64,000 bases of DNA, taken from positions 4,431-68,430 of the forward strand of contig CAZDYQ010000005.1 of assembly GCA_964509685.1 (NCBI GenBank), written 5' to 3'. Position 1 is the first letter of the stretch; each line of letters begins with the position of its first letter. Under the pieces are notes generated by a model. It had not been told where the DNA came from and did no database searches. It saw only the letters and a list, made by a program, of their open reading frames with translations. Shown one piece after another: positions 39,731 through 47,830 of this stretch. The DNA comes from JAMLIN01 sp964509685 (GTDB lineage: Bacteria > Pseudomonadota > Gammaproteobacteria > Burkholderiales > Burkholderiaceae_E). The position numbers and the translations under genes are program-made.

Positions 39731-40183
39731 TCAGCGGTGGCCGTGCCGGTCGTGCGGCCGACCCTTGGGCGGCCCGGCGCGGCGGCGATCGTCATGGCGC
39801 GCCTTCGGGTGCGCGTGCGGGCCGGGCCGATGCTCGACGCGATGGACATGGCGCCGGCCATGATGCTCGCGCACCCAGCTCTCCTTCACGAAGTAGACGG
39901 GTTGCCCACAGGCGGCGTAGCGGTGGCAGTGCTTGCCCCAGTTCTTCTGGTGGCCGGGCGGCACGTAGAGGTAGATCGGGCGCCGCACCTGGGCGTAGCG
40001 CGCCGGTGCGACGATCACGGGTTCGGCGTACACCACCGCCGGCCGGACGTCGCCGACGACGACGCGGCCATAGACGCCGGGCTGCGCGATCTCGATCGAG
40101 ACCGACCCGGATGCGAGCGCCGGCTGGGAGGCGACGGCGGCGGCCAGGCCGCCTGCGATGACCCACGGGGCGAAGCGTTTCAT
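39731..40183 (-). CDS. His-rich periplasmic protein
   Basis: A 150-residue protein with a signal peptide (cleavage after ALA, about residue 24), a short conserved region VRRPIYLYVPPGHQKNWGKH then CHRYAACGQPVYFVKESW, and a tail extremely rich in His, Arg, Gly and Pro (REHHGRRHVHRVEHRPGPH). Two Cys (HCHRYAAC) may form a disulphide. Such proteins are common in betaproteobacteria with unknown roles; the His-rich tail could bind metal ions, which is inference. ATG 40183 follows AGGAGATC. A direct-repeat element upstream suggests control by a response regulator. Confidence 0.82.
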   Translation of the reverse strand: MKRFAPWVIAGGLAAAVASQPALASGSVSIEIAQPGVYGRVVVGDVRPAVVYAEPVIVAPARYAQVRRPIYLYVPPGHQKNWGKHCHRYAACGQPVYFVKESWVREHHGRRHVHRVEHRPGPHAHPKARHDDRRRAGPPKGRPHDRHGHR

Positions 40184-40281
40184 GCTGATCTCCTGTCATT
40201 GTCCGGTCCATCGGACCCGGCGGCGCCGGGCGTGGACGAGGCGATTGTCGGAAGGATCCGCGTGGCTTCTTCGCGTGGAAA

Positions 40282-40296
40282 CGTAAGCAGGCGTAA
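40282..40296. promoter_or_regulatory. Candidate response-regulator direct repeat
   Basis: CGTAA occurs twice, exactly 10 bases apart (40282 and 40292), about 100 bases upstream of the His-rich gene. Ten-base-spaced direct repeats of this length are typical of OmpR-family response regulator sites. On the minus strand the pair reads as TTTACG and CTTACG in tandem. Confidence 0.45.
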
Positions 40297-40324
40297 ACGG
40301 GCAACACTTTCCGGCGCCCGCCGA

Positions 40325-40355
40325 CCGTTCGTCGGCGCGGGCGCCGTTCGTCGGC
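40325..40355. repeat. Two-copy short direct repeat
   Basis: CCGTTCGTCGGC occurs at 40325-40336 and 40344-40355, both followed by a GCGGG-like tract. It lies in the 228-base gap between the rhodanese stop and the His-rich gene. A hairpin CCCGGC/GCCGGG is at 40216-40230 in the same gap and may end transcription from the rhodanese operon. No gene is seen here. Confidence 0.6.
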
Positions 40356-40411
40356 CGCGGGCTTGCGCCGATGGCGGGAACCCGCCGGGCGGGGAGGCGC
40401 CCGCGCGCCGC

Positions 40412-41317
40412 CTAGTCGCGTTCGATCGGCAGCGCCGGGTCGCTCGCCCACTCGTTGAGCGAGTTGTCGTACACCGCGACGCGATCGTTGCCCAGCTGGT
40501 GAAGCATGAAGGCGCCGAGCGAGGCGGCGATGCCGCCGCCGCAATAGAAGATCGTCGGCGCGCGCGTGTCGATACCTGCGGCGGTGAATGCGGCGGCCGC
40601 GGCATCCGGCGCGAGCAGCTCGAGGGTTTCGGGATCGCGCAGCGACGTGGCTGGCACGTTCACGCTGCGCGGGATGCGGCCGGGCCGCCCGTAGCGACGA
40701 CTCCGGCCGGCATGCGCATCGGGGCCGAGGGCATTGACGATCCGCGTGTCCGGGTCGTCGATGGCCGCCAGCACCGCCGCCGCATCGACGAAGAGCCCCG
40801 GCCGCGGCCTCGCCTGGAGCGTCGCGGGCGGGTATCGCTCGTCCCCGGCGCGGACCGGCCGGCCCTCGCGTTCCCATTTCTCCCAGCCGCCGTCGAGGAT
40901 CGCCGCCCGGTCGAAACCGATCGCGCGCAGCATCCACCAGACCCGCGCCGCCCACTGCGGGCTGCCGCGGCTGTAGAGGACGACATCGGTGTCCTCGCCG
41001 ATGCCATGGCGGCCGAAGGCGGCCGCGAGCCTGTCCGGATCGGGCATCGTGAAGCGGTACTTCGCCGCGGGATCGGAGAGATCGGCCTGCAGGTCCAGGT
41101 AGGCCGAGCCGGGCACGTGGCCCAGCCGGTACTCGGGCAGCGCGCTGTCCACCCGGTAGGGATCGTCCTCGGAGTCGGCGCGCAACCAGGTGGTGCAGTC
41201 GAAGACGCGCAGCCGCGGATCCTCCAGCCGGGTGGCCAGCGTCGCGGTGCCGCAGATCGCCTCGGGATGGCGGAACCGGGGCGCGGCCCCCGGCTCGCCC
41301 GCATGCCTGTCGGTCAT
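40412..41317 (-). CDS. Tandem-rhodanese sulfurtransferase
   Basis: A 301-residue protein with two rhodanese domains. The C-terminal domain has the active-site Cys259 in IFYCGGGIAA; the N-terminal domain has Ser116 at the corresponding place (VVLYSRGSPQ), normal for the inactive first domain. Likely a thiosulfate or 3-mercaptopyruvate sulfurtransferase; the CGGGIA loop does not match the classic thiosulfate CRKG or mercaptopyruvate CGSG type exactly, so the donor is uncertain. It is the last gene of a four-gene minus-strand unit, 13 bases after the preceding stop. Confidence 0.92.
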   Translation of the reverse strand: MTDRHAGEPGAAPRFRHPEAICGTATLATRLEDPRLRVFDCTTWLRADSEDDPYRVDSALPEYRLGHVPGSAYLDLQADLSDPAAKYRFTMPDPDRLAAAFGRHGIGEDTDVVLYSRGSPQWAARVWWMLRAIGFDRAAILDGGWEKWEREGRPVRAGDERYPPATLQARPRPGLFVDAAAVLAAIDDPDTRIVNALGPDAHAGRSRRYGRPGRIPRSVNVPATSLRDPETLELLAPDAAAAAFTAAGIDTRAPTIFYCGGGIAASLGAFMLHQLGNDRVAVYDNSLNEWASDPALPIERD

Positions 41318-41330
41318 GTTCGCCTCGCCC

Positions 41331-42287
41331 TCAGCGGAGATAGTCCGGCGCGCCGTACACGTCGAAGAGCAGCTGGCGCCAGTCCGGATCGTTGAACGGA
41401 TCCGCCGGCCGCCTGAAGGGGATCCCGCGCCGGGACAGGTCGTCGCAGAAGATCGTGGTGACCATCTCCGGCGTCAGGTCGTGGCTGTGATCGTCGTAGG
41501 AATCGGCCATCGCCCGGGTCTCGAAGCAGAAGGCCTTCCAGAGCACCGAGAGGCGAACCTTGCGGTACGGCAGCCTCGCGATGACCCGGTCGCCCTCGCG
41601 AACCTCCCAGTCACCCGACGGATCGAGTCCCAGCCGCGCGTGATACGGCATGGAGTTCAGCCCCCAGTACTCGTCGGGCGAACCGGTGGGTCCCACCCGG
41701 TGGTACATGTATTCGTTGTCGGCAAGGACGCTCGTGTTGCTGTAGGGCGGGCCGACGACCCGGGACGGCGCGTCGAGGCCGTCGGGCCAGTACTCGAACT
41801 CGCCCCCCTCGCCGTCGTAGAACCAGGTGATGGCCGACGCGACCGGGATCGCCCATTCGTGGAACAGGCCGGAATAGCCCATCGGGGTCAGCATCCATCC
41901 CGGCACCTCGCGCTGGTGCACGCCCCGGAAGAACGGAAGGTCGAGGTGCGGTGGCGCACCATCGGCCGGAAGGTTCAGGTTCGTCATCATCGCCCAGGGC
42001 CGCACCACCTCGGCGCGAAAGGCGCGACGCGCCGCCTCGATGAAGTTCGGGTTGTGGAAGAAGGGCTCCGCGCCCTCGAACACGACCTTGCCGCCGAGCG
42101 CCCAGAAGTTGCGGAACCATGCCGAGCAGGGTCGCTCGTCGGGCTGGCGCTGAACGGCGGCGATGGTCTTGTAGGGTGCGCCGCGACGGAAGAGCTCGAG
42201 CACGCCGCCCGGATCGTCGAACGCGCGCTCGAGGCGCACGGGAGGCGCGATCTGCGTCGTCGGGCGCACCGCGGGGATGCTCGTCAT
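41331..42287 (-). CDS. Unknown protein with possible 2OG-oxygenase-like HxD...H site
   Basis: A 318-residue cytoplasmic protein (start ATG 42287, MTSIPAVRPTTQ) that I do not recognise by family. It is rich in aromatic residues and has HLDLPFFRGV (His114, Asp116) and later EYMYHRVGPTG (His196), an arrangement compatible with an Fe(II)/2-oxoglutarate jelly-roll enzyme. A fold prediction is needed to confirm that. It lies between the mgtC-like and rhodanese genes with 37 and 13 bases of spacing, so it belongs to that operon. The longer upstream open frame is not conserved-looking. Confidence 0.72.
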   Translation of the reverse strand: MTSIPAVRPTTQIAPPVRLERAFDDPGGVLELFRRGAPYKTIAAVQRQPDERPCSAWFRNFWALGGKVVFEGAEPFFHNPNFIEAARRAFRAEVVRPWAMMTNLNLPADGAPPHLDLPFFRGVHQREVPGWMLTPMGYSGLFHEWAIPVASAITWFYDGEGGEFEYWPDGLDAPSRVVGPPYSNTSVLADNEYMYHRVGPTGSPDEYWGLNSMPYHARLGLDPSGDWEVREGDRVIARLPYRKVRLSVLWKAFCFETRAMADSYDDHSHDLTPEMVTTIFCDDLSRRGIPFRRPADPFNDPDWRQLLFDVYGAPDYLR

Positions 42288-42324
42288 GGCCTGTCTCCGG
42301 TCGTTGTCGTGGATGCGCCGGCGT

Positions 42325-43041
42325 TCAGTCGCCGGTCGGCGAGATCCTGAAGGAGTGTACCTGCGGATTGTGCGCGAGCGCGCCCGCGAGCCGCGCATGG
42401 TTGAGCGGATCGCCGGTGCGGATGATCATCCGGTACTCGAAGAACTCGCCGCTCTCGGCGACCCGGTAGCTCATGTTCGCGATGGTGAAGTCGAGCGTGG
42501 ACAGCAGCCGCCGGACCTCCTGCTCGGGCATGACGTCGCCGCGCCGGAAGACGATCGCATGGTGCGCGTAGTGATGCGACGGCATGCGGGCCTCCATCCA
42601 GCGGAACACCGACAGGGTGCCCAGGGTGAAGATCGTGGCGATCATCGCCGGCGTGAAGAAACCGACGCCGATGAGGATGCCGATGGCGGCCGTGACCCAG
42701 ATGGAGGCCGCCGTGGTCAGCCCGCGGACCGTGACGCCCTCCTTGAAGATGACACCGGCGCCCAGGAAGCCGATCCCGGTCATGATGCCCTGCGCCATGC
42801 GGGTGGGGTCGGTGCGCACGGTGTCCATCGGCACGCCCGGCAGCCACTTCCACTGGTAGAGCGTGACCATCATCAGGAGGCTGGACGCCAGGCAGACCAG
42901 CGCATGGGTGCGGAACCCCGCGGGACGGCCATGGTAGCTGCGCTCGATGCCGATCAGCGCGCCGGCGACCAGCGCCACCGAGAGGTGGAGCAGGACGGTC
43001 CAGAAGTCGGACCCGGTCGCGAAGTACTTGGCCACCGGCAC
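42325..43041 (-). CDS. MgtC/SapB family membrane protein
   Basis: A 238-residue protein with N-terminal transmembrane segments bearing the MgtC signature (LVAGALIGIERSYHGRPAGFRTHALV cited in part as GIERSYHGRPAGFR; MTGIGFLGAGVIFKEG) and a cytoplasmic ACT-like C-terminal domain ending FRISPTGD. MgtC proteins are linked to growth in low magnesium and to regulation of ATP synthase, without being transporters of Mg themselves. The start is GTG 43041, directly after the TGA of the preceding gene. Confidence 0.92.
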   Translation of the reverse strand: MPVAKYFATGSDFWTVLLHLSVALVAGALIGIERSYHGRPAGFRTHALVCLASSLLMMVTLYQWKWLPGVPMDTVRTDPTRMAQGIMTGIGFLGAGVIFKEGVTVRGLTTAASIWVTAAIGILIGVGFFTPAMIATIFTLGTLSVFRWMEARMPSHHYAHHAIVFRRGDVMPEQEVRRLLSTLDFTIANMSYRVAESGEFFEYRMIIRTGDPLNHARLAGALAHNPQVHSFRISPTGD

Positions 43042-43962
43042 TCAGCCGCCCTCCGCATCCGCGTAGCCCGGATACGAGTCCTTGAGGCTCGCGTGGTTCA
43101 GCAGCATCTCCGCCTTGAGCGTCTCGCCGGCGGCATCGTAGATGCGGCTGCGCACCCAGTACGACTCGGTCCGGCGGCTGTCCGACAGCGCGACGATCTC
43201 GCGCCGGACGAGGTAGTCCTCCCCGACGAAGAGCGGCCCGTCGACCATGCGGATCTCCTGGTCGGCGAACAGACCTACCGCCGGGCCGCGCACGGGGAAG
43301 CCCGTCTGGCGGTTGGTGTAGTTGGCCAGTACGCTGACCATCTCGAGCGGGATGACCGCCCTTCCCCAGGGCGACGAGGCCGGGTCCGAGTACCAGGGCG
43401 AGTTCTCGGTGATGTTCGCGAGCTTCTGCTCCAGCGTGAACGGATAGAGGTGGCCCATGTGCTGGTCCGGGTCCATGCGCACCCGCTCGTCCACCTTGCC
43501 CGTCATGCCGACGCGCAGGTCGGCGAGGATCCTGAGCTCGCCCGGCGGGCGCAGCCGCTTGAGCCGCGCCTCCAGCAGCGTCTCGCCGTGGTCCGGTCCG
43601 AGGCTCGCACTGGCCTCGAGCACGGGCGTCCCGTCCGCCTTCTCGGCCCAGGCACGGGTGCGCAGCACGCCCGCCGGCGGGATCTCGACGAAGGCGCGGA
43701 CCGACTCTCCCTCGACGACCATGTTCCGGTAATGCGCCGAGAGGCAGCCGCGCTCGAACCAGGCCTGGCCCCAGAGCTGCGCGAGCAGCGGTACGAACTG
43801 GCTGAAATGCGTCGGGCCTTCGATCGGGCCGGCGCGAAAGCCGAGCCGCTCGGCCATCGCGTCGTCGTGCACCGATGCATGGCCGCCGTACTCCTGCTCG
43901 GCGAGCATCTGGCGGGGCTGGCGAAATGGCCCGCAAAGCGCGAACGGGGTATCGAAGGACAT
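43042..43962 (-). CDS. Hotdog-fold MaoC-like protein
   Basis: A 306-residue protein; residues about 20-60 (GGHASVHDDAMAERLGF and AGPIEGPTHFSQF) match the hydratase 2 region of MaoC-like hotdog proteins, and the second half (about 190-300) looks like a second hotdog-like unit. In active hydratases an Asp precedes the His by five residues; here that place is Gly, so classical hydratase activity is doubtful and a thioesterase or non-CoA role is possible. It is the first gene of the four-gene unit with mgtC-like, unknown and rhodanese genes. Confidence 0.75.
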   Translation of the reverse strand: MSFDTPFALCGPFRQPRQMLAEQEYGGHASVHDDAMAERLGFRAGPIEGPTHFSQFVPLLAQLWGQAWFERGCLSAHYRNMVVEGESVRAFVEIPPAGVLRTRAWAEKADGTPVLEASASLGPDHGETLLEARLKRLRPPGELRILADLRVGMTGKVDERVRMDPDQHMGHLYPFTLEQKLANITENSPWYSDPASSPWGRAVIPLEMVSVLANYTNRQTGFPVRGPAVGLFADQEIRMVDGPLFVGEDYLVRREIVALSDSRRTESYWVRSRIYDAAGETLKAEMLLNHASLKDSYPGYADAEGG

Positions 43963-44050
43963 CGTCGGCAACACCTGGCGGAAAGTCGAGTTTCCGCCAA
44001 GGATAGCCGTTTCGGACCGGCATTTCCCGAACGCGCGCCCGCCCCGGCCC

Positions 44051-45076
44051 TCAGCCGCCGAAGCCCTCGAGCACGACCTTGCCGATGGCGCGCCCCGACT
44101 CCAGGAGCGCATGGGCGCGCCGAAGATTGGCCGCGTCGATCGCCCCGAAATGCTCGGTCATGGTGGAGCGGATCCGGCCGGCGTCCACCAGTTCCGCGAC
44201 CGCGCAGAGCAGCCGGTGCTGCTCGACCATGTCGGGCGTCTTCATCAGCGAGCGGGTGAACATCGATTCCCAGTGCAGTGAGCCGCACTTTCGCTTGAGC
44301 AGGCCGATATCGATCGATCCGGCGGGCGGCTCGTCGATCAGACCGAAGCGCCCCTGGGGGGCGATGAGCTCGGCGACCTGGGGATAGTGATGCGCCGTGT
44401 GCGTGAGGCTCACCACGTAGTCCGGCGCCGGCAGGCCGGCCGCGCGGACCTCCGCCGCGAGCGGCTTCGAATGGTCGACCACATGGTGGGCGCCGAGCTC
44501 GCGCGCCCAGCGCTCCGTCTCCGGCCGCGAGGCGGTGGCGACCACCTGGAGCCGGGTGAGCTGGCGGGCGAGCTGGATCATCATGGAGCCGACGCCGCCC
44601 GCGCCGCCGATCACCAGCAGCGACCGGCCCTCTTCCTCCTCGCCGCGGCCGACCCGCAGCCGATCGAAGAGCATTTCCCAGGCGGTGATGGTGGTGAGCG
44701 GCATCGCCGCCGCGGCGGGAAAGTCGAGGCTCGACGGCATGCGCCCGACGATGCGCTCGTCCACGCAGTGAAGTTCCGAATCGCATCCCGGGCGGTCGAT
44801 CGCACCCGCGTACCACACCCGGTCGCCGGGCGCGAAGAGGCTCACCTCCGGGCCCACCGCGCGGACCACCCCTGCGCAGTCCCAGCCGAGGACGGCCCAC
44901 TGTCCGGGCTTCGGCCTCGACCGCATCCGCATCTTCGTGTCGAGCGGATTCACCGACACCGCGCGAACCTCGACGAGCAGGTCGCGCGGGCCGGGCTTCG
45001 GATCAGGCAGCTCGACGTCGCGCAGGCAGGCGGGATCGTCGACCGGCAGGGGAGTCTCGAGTGCAACGGCTTTCAT
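44051..45076 (-). CDS. Zinc-type alcohol dehydrogenase-like oxidoreductase (quinone reductase family)
   Basis: A 341-residue MDR-superfamily enzyme: GroES-like N-terminal domain (VSVNPLDTKMR, LGWDCAGVV) and Rossmann domain GGAGGVGSMMIQLAR for NADPH. The catalytic zinc ligands of true alcohol dehydrogenases are not evident, which fits the ZADH/quinone oxidoreductase branch reducing enones or quinones. ATG 45076 is preceded by AAGGAACT. It follows the GNAT gene by 16 bases. Confidence 0.92.
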   Translation of the reverse strand: MKAVALETPLPVDDPACLRDVELPDPKPGPRDLLVEVRAVSVNPLDTKMRMRSRPKPGQWAVLGWDCAGVVRAVGPEVSLFAPGDRVWYAGAIDRPGCDSELHCVDERIVGRMPSSLDFPAAAAMPLTTITAWEMLFDRLRVGRGEEEEGRSLLVIGGAGGVGSMMIQLARQLTRLQVVATASRPETERWARELGAHHVVDHSKPLAAEVRAAGLPAPDYVVSLTHTAHHYPQVAELIAPQGRFGLIDEPPAGSIDIGLLKRKCGSLHWESMFTRSLMKTPDMVEQHRLLCAVAELVDAGRIRSTMTEHFGAIDAANLRRAHALLESGRAIGKVVLEGFGG

Positions 45077-45092
45077 GGGAGTTCCTTTCGAT

Positions 45093-45572
45093 TCAGGTGG
45101 TTGACGACAGGAGTCGCGCGACATCGAGCAGCAGCTGCGGCCGGACGCGCCGCCCGTCACCGGGAATCGGCGCGGCGACCTCGCCCTGTCGCATCGCGCC
45201 GCAATGCAGGTAGAAGGCCTCGGCGTTCGGATCGGCATCGATGCGCATGCGCACATGGCCCAGCTCGGCGAGCAGGGCCCCGGCGCGCCCGAGCAGGGTC
45301 CGACCGACGCCCTTCCCGATCCATGCCGGACGCACCCACAGGTGCTCGAGCTCCGGCTCGTCGCCCTCGAGCACGAGCTGGCAGAACCCGGCGATCTCGC
45401 CGTCCGCCTCGGCCACGAAAGCGGGGCGCCGGTCGCGCGGCTCGAGCCGCACGACGAGCGCGTCGCGCCAGCCGGCCATCGCCTCCGGCGGATACGGCCA
45501 GTACGCCTTCGACTCGAATGCGATCGAGCCGAGGAGATCCGCCTCGTCGGCCCGCGCCGGCCGAATGCGCAT
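45093..45572 (-). CDS. GNAT family N-acetyltransferase
   Basis: A 159-residue acetyltransferase starting MRIRPARADEADLL, with the acetyl-CoA motif LWVRPAWIGKGVGRTLL and the later RIDADPNAEAFYLHCGAM. The acceptor is unknown. It is divergent from a small membrane protein gene with a perfect palindrome in the shared promoter region. Confidence 0.93.
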   Translation of the reverse strand: MRIRPARADEADLLGSIAFESKAYWPYPPEAMAGWRDALVVRLEPRDRRPAFVAEADGEIAGFCQLVLEGDEPELEHLWVRPAWIGKGVGRTLLGRAGALLAELGHVRMRIDADPNAEAFYLHCGAMRQGEVAAPIPGDGRRVRPQLLLDVARLLSSTT

Positions 45573-45599
45573 GATGGCCTCCCTCAGGATGCGGCCGCA

Positions 45600-45622
45600 T
45601 CGATTACCCGGCGGGTAATCGA
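45600..45622. promoter_or_regulatory. Perfect 23-base palindrome in a divergent promoter
   Basis: Arms TCGATTACCCG and CGGGTAATCGA flank one central G. It lies 28 bases before the GNAT start and 60 bases before the start of the divergent membrane protein. The length and symmetry indicate a dimeric regulator; no regulator gene is adjacent. A rho-independent terminator is unlikely because of the one-base loop and position. Confidence 0.75.
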
Positions 45623-45682
45623 CACGACGCGCGGGTGACGGAAGGATAGGACCGTCACTCGACCGATTTCCCAGGAGCCGTC

Positions 45683-46090
45683 ATGACCGAACATGCCATC
45701 CCGGGCGACAAGCCGACAGGCCTCGCCAGCCCCCGCACCCTCTTCGCCGTCGATGCCCTCACCTGCCTCGTCATGGGACTGCTCCTCGTGTCCTTTTCCG
45801 GGGCGCTCGCCGCGCTCCTCGGCCTGCCGGGAAGACTGCTGTCCGTCGCCGGCGTGGTGCTGCTGCCGTGCGCCGCGCTGATGTACCTGGCCGCGCGAAG
45901 CGTCGGGCCGAATCCCTTGCTCGGCTGGACGGTCGTCATCGGCAACCTCGCCTGGGTGCTGGCCAGCATCGCGATCGCCGCGATGCTGGCGCCGCCCCTG
46001 CCCGGCATGGCATTCCTTCTCGCGCAGGCGGCCGCCGTCGCCGTGCTGGCCGCGCTGGAGATGCGCGGCTTGCGCGCCCGGGCCGCCTAG
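45683..46090 (+). CDS. Small four-helix membrane protein, unknown
   Basis: A 135-residue protein with four hydrophobic helices and short loops; the N-terminal MTEHAIPGDKPTGLASPRT is hydrophilic. No recognised motif. ATG 45683 is preceded by CAGGAGCC. The stop codon TAG shares the four bases CTAG with the stop of the convergent enoyl-CoA hydratase gene. It is divergent from GNAT, and both may answer to the palindrome at 45600-45622. Confidence 0.8.
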   Translation: MTEHAIPGDKPTGLASPRTLFAVDALTCLVMGLLLVSFSGALAALLGLPGRLLSVAGVVLLPCAALMYLAARSVGPNPLLGWTVVIGNLAWVLASIAIAAMLAPPLPGMAFLLAQAAAVAVLAALEMRGLRARAA

Positions 46091-46869
46091 CTGCCGCTCC
46101 AGCGCGGCGGGCGCTTCTCGGAGAAGGCGAGCGGGCCTTCGACCGCATCCTTCGAGGCCCGCATCGCCACGACCGCCGGGTAGTTCGCCTGGTTCTTCAT
46201 GGCCGCTTCGAGGCTGGGCTCGTCCAGGCCTCGCAGCACGGTCTGCTTCGATGCCCGGATCGACATGGGGCTCAGCTCGAGGATCTGCGCCGCGAGCCGC
46301 CTCGCCGCCGCCAGGGCATCGCCATCGGGCACCACCTCGTTCACGAAGCCGAGCTCCTTGCCCTCCTGGGCGCTGACCCGCCTCCCCGTGAGGATCATGC
46401 CCATGGCGCGCTTGAGCCCGATCGCGCGCGGCAGGCGATGCAGGCCGCCGGCGAGCGCGGCCAGGCCGACGCGGGGCTCGGGCAGGGCGAAAACGGCGCT
46501 TTCGGCGGCCACGATAAGATCGCAGGCGAGCGCGATCTCGAAGCCGCCGCCCATGGCGATGCCATTGACCGCGGCAATGAGCGGCTTGTCGAGCTGGGTG
46601 CGCAACGTGAGCCCGGCGAAGCCGCTCGGCGGCCAGTCGCGCCGGCCCCCCGCCGCCTGCCACTTCAGGTCGTTGCCCGCGGAAAACGCGCGGTCGCCGG
46701 CGCCGGTGACGATCGCGACCCACTGCTCCGGATCGTTGGCGAAGTCGTTGAAGACGCCGTCGAGCTCGAAGTGCGCCGGCGAATGGAGCGCGTTCATCAC
46801 TTCGGGACGGTTGAGGGTCACGATGGTGACCCGTCCCTCGCGCTCGACCTTGCAGAACTCGTATGCCAT
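46087..46869 (-). CDS. Enoyl-CoA hydratase/isomerase family protein
   Basis: A 260-residue crotonase-fold protein starting MAYEFCKVEREGRVTIVTLN, with AFSAGNDLKW (CoA/oxyanion region) and NGIAMGGGFEIALACDLIVA. The usual catalytic Glu positions around GGLHRLPRAIG are not fully canonical, so the exact reaction is uncertain. It ends in a stop codon overlapping that of the convergent membrane protein gene. It follows the amidase-like gene by 87 bases. Confidence 0.93.
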   Translation of the reverse strand: MAYEFCKVEREGRVTIVTLNRPEVMNALHSPAHFELDGVFNDFANDPEQWVAIVTGAGDRAFSAGNDLKWQAAGGRRDWPPSGFAGLTLRTQLDKPLIAAVNGIAMGGGFEIALACDLIVAAESAVFALPEPRVGLAALAGGLHRLPRAIGLKRAMGMILTGRRVSAQEGKELGFVNEVVPDGDALAAARRLAAQILELSPMSIRASKQTVLRGLDEPSLEAAMKNQANYPAVVAMRASKDAVEGPLAFSEKRPPRWSGS

Positions 46870-46956
46870 GGGCCTGCCTCCTGGGTGATTATGGAATGTT
46901 CTCGCAGTTCCGATGCTAACCGGTGTCGCGGCGGGTATCGCGACACCGGGCCCGGC

Positions 46957-47784
46957 TCAGCAGTCCTCGGGCGCCCACGGCCGGTCGTGGCGCAGCGAGG
47001 GCAGCCGGGCGCGACAGCGCCCGACTTCGTCGAGGTCCAGCGTCGCCAGGAGGACGCCCGGATCGGCCGGCCGTTCGGCGATCACCCGTCCCCAGGGATC
47101 CACCACGAGGGTGTGGCCGTACGTCTCGCTGCCGTCTTCGTGCCGTCCGTGCTGGGCAGGGGCCAGCACGAAGCAGCCCGTCTCGATCGCGCGCGCACGC
47201 AGCAGGACGTGCCAGTGCGCCTCGCCGGTCGGCACGGTGAACGCCGAGGGCACGCTCAGCAGGTCCGCGCCCCGGCGCGCGAGGTCGCGGTAGAACTCCG
47301 GGAAGCGCAGGTCGTAGCACACGCTCAGGCCCAGCCGCCAGCCATCGAGGGAGACGAGACACGATCGCCCCCCGGCGACGAATCGCTTCGATTCCCGGTA
47401 GACCTGGCCCGGACCGAGATCGACATCGAACAGGTGGACCTTGTCGTACCGGGCCCGGATGCTCCCCGTGGCATCGATGAGGTAGCTGCGGTTGGCGCAC
47501 TGCTCCTCCGAAACCCGGATCGCGATGGAGCCGACCAGCAGCATGATGCCGAGCTCGGCCGCAAGGGCCCGGAAGGCGCGCAACGCGACGTCCTCCTCCT
47601 CGCTGCGCGCCTGCTCGAGCAGCTTGCCGGGCCGGCGGTCGAGCAGCGACGTCATTTCGGGGGTCGCCACGAGGCTCGCGCCGGCGGCGGCGGCCTCGCG
47701 GATCAGGGCGGATGCATCGGCCACGTTGGCCGGGACATCGGTGCCCGAGCGCATCTGGATGCAGGCGACGGTCAGGTGGGACAT
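46957..47784 (-). CDS. Carbon-nitrogen hydrolase (nitrilase superfamily, Nit1-like amidase)
   Basis: A 275-residue enzyme with the catalytic triad Glu43 (ATPEMTSL), Lys115 (YDKVHLFD) and Cys156 (LSVCYDLRFPE). The YDKVHLFDVDL and SVCYDLRFPEFYRDL segments place it with Nit1, which hydrolyses deaminated glutathione (metabolite repair), and related omega-amidases. Start ATG 47784. It follows the YggT gene by 46 bases. Activity on deaminated glutathione is family-based. Confidence 0.93.
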   Translation of the reverse strand: MSHLTVACIQMRSGTDVPANVADASALIREAAAAGASLVATPEMTSLLDRRPGKLLEQARSEEEDVALRAFRALAAELGIMLLVGSIAIRVSEEQCANRSYLIDATGSIRARYDKVHLFDVDLGPGQVYRESKRFVAGGRSCLVSLDGWRLGLSVCYDLRFPEFYRDLARRGADLLSVPSAFTVPTGEAHWHVLLRARAIETGCFVLAPAQHGRHEDGSETYGHTLVVDPWGRVIAERPADPGVLLATLDLDEVGRCRARLPSLRHDRPWAPEDC

Positions 47785-47830
47785 GGCGTTGGCTCCGGCG
47801 GGCGAGGCACGCCCCGGGCCGGCGCCGGGC

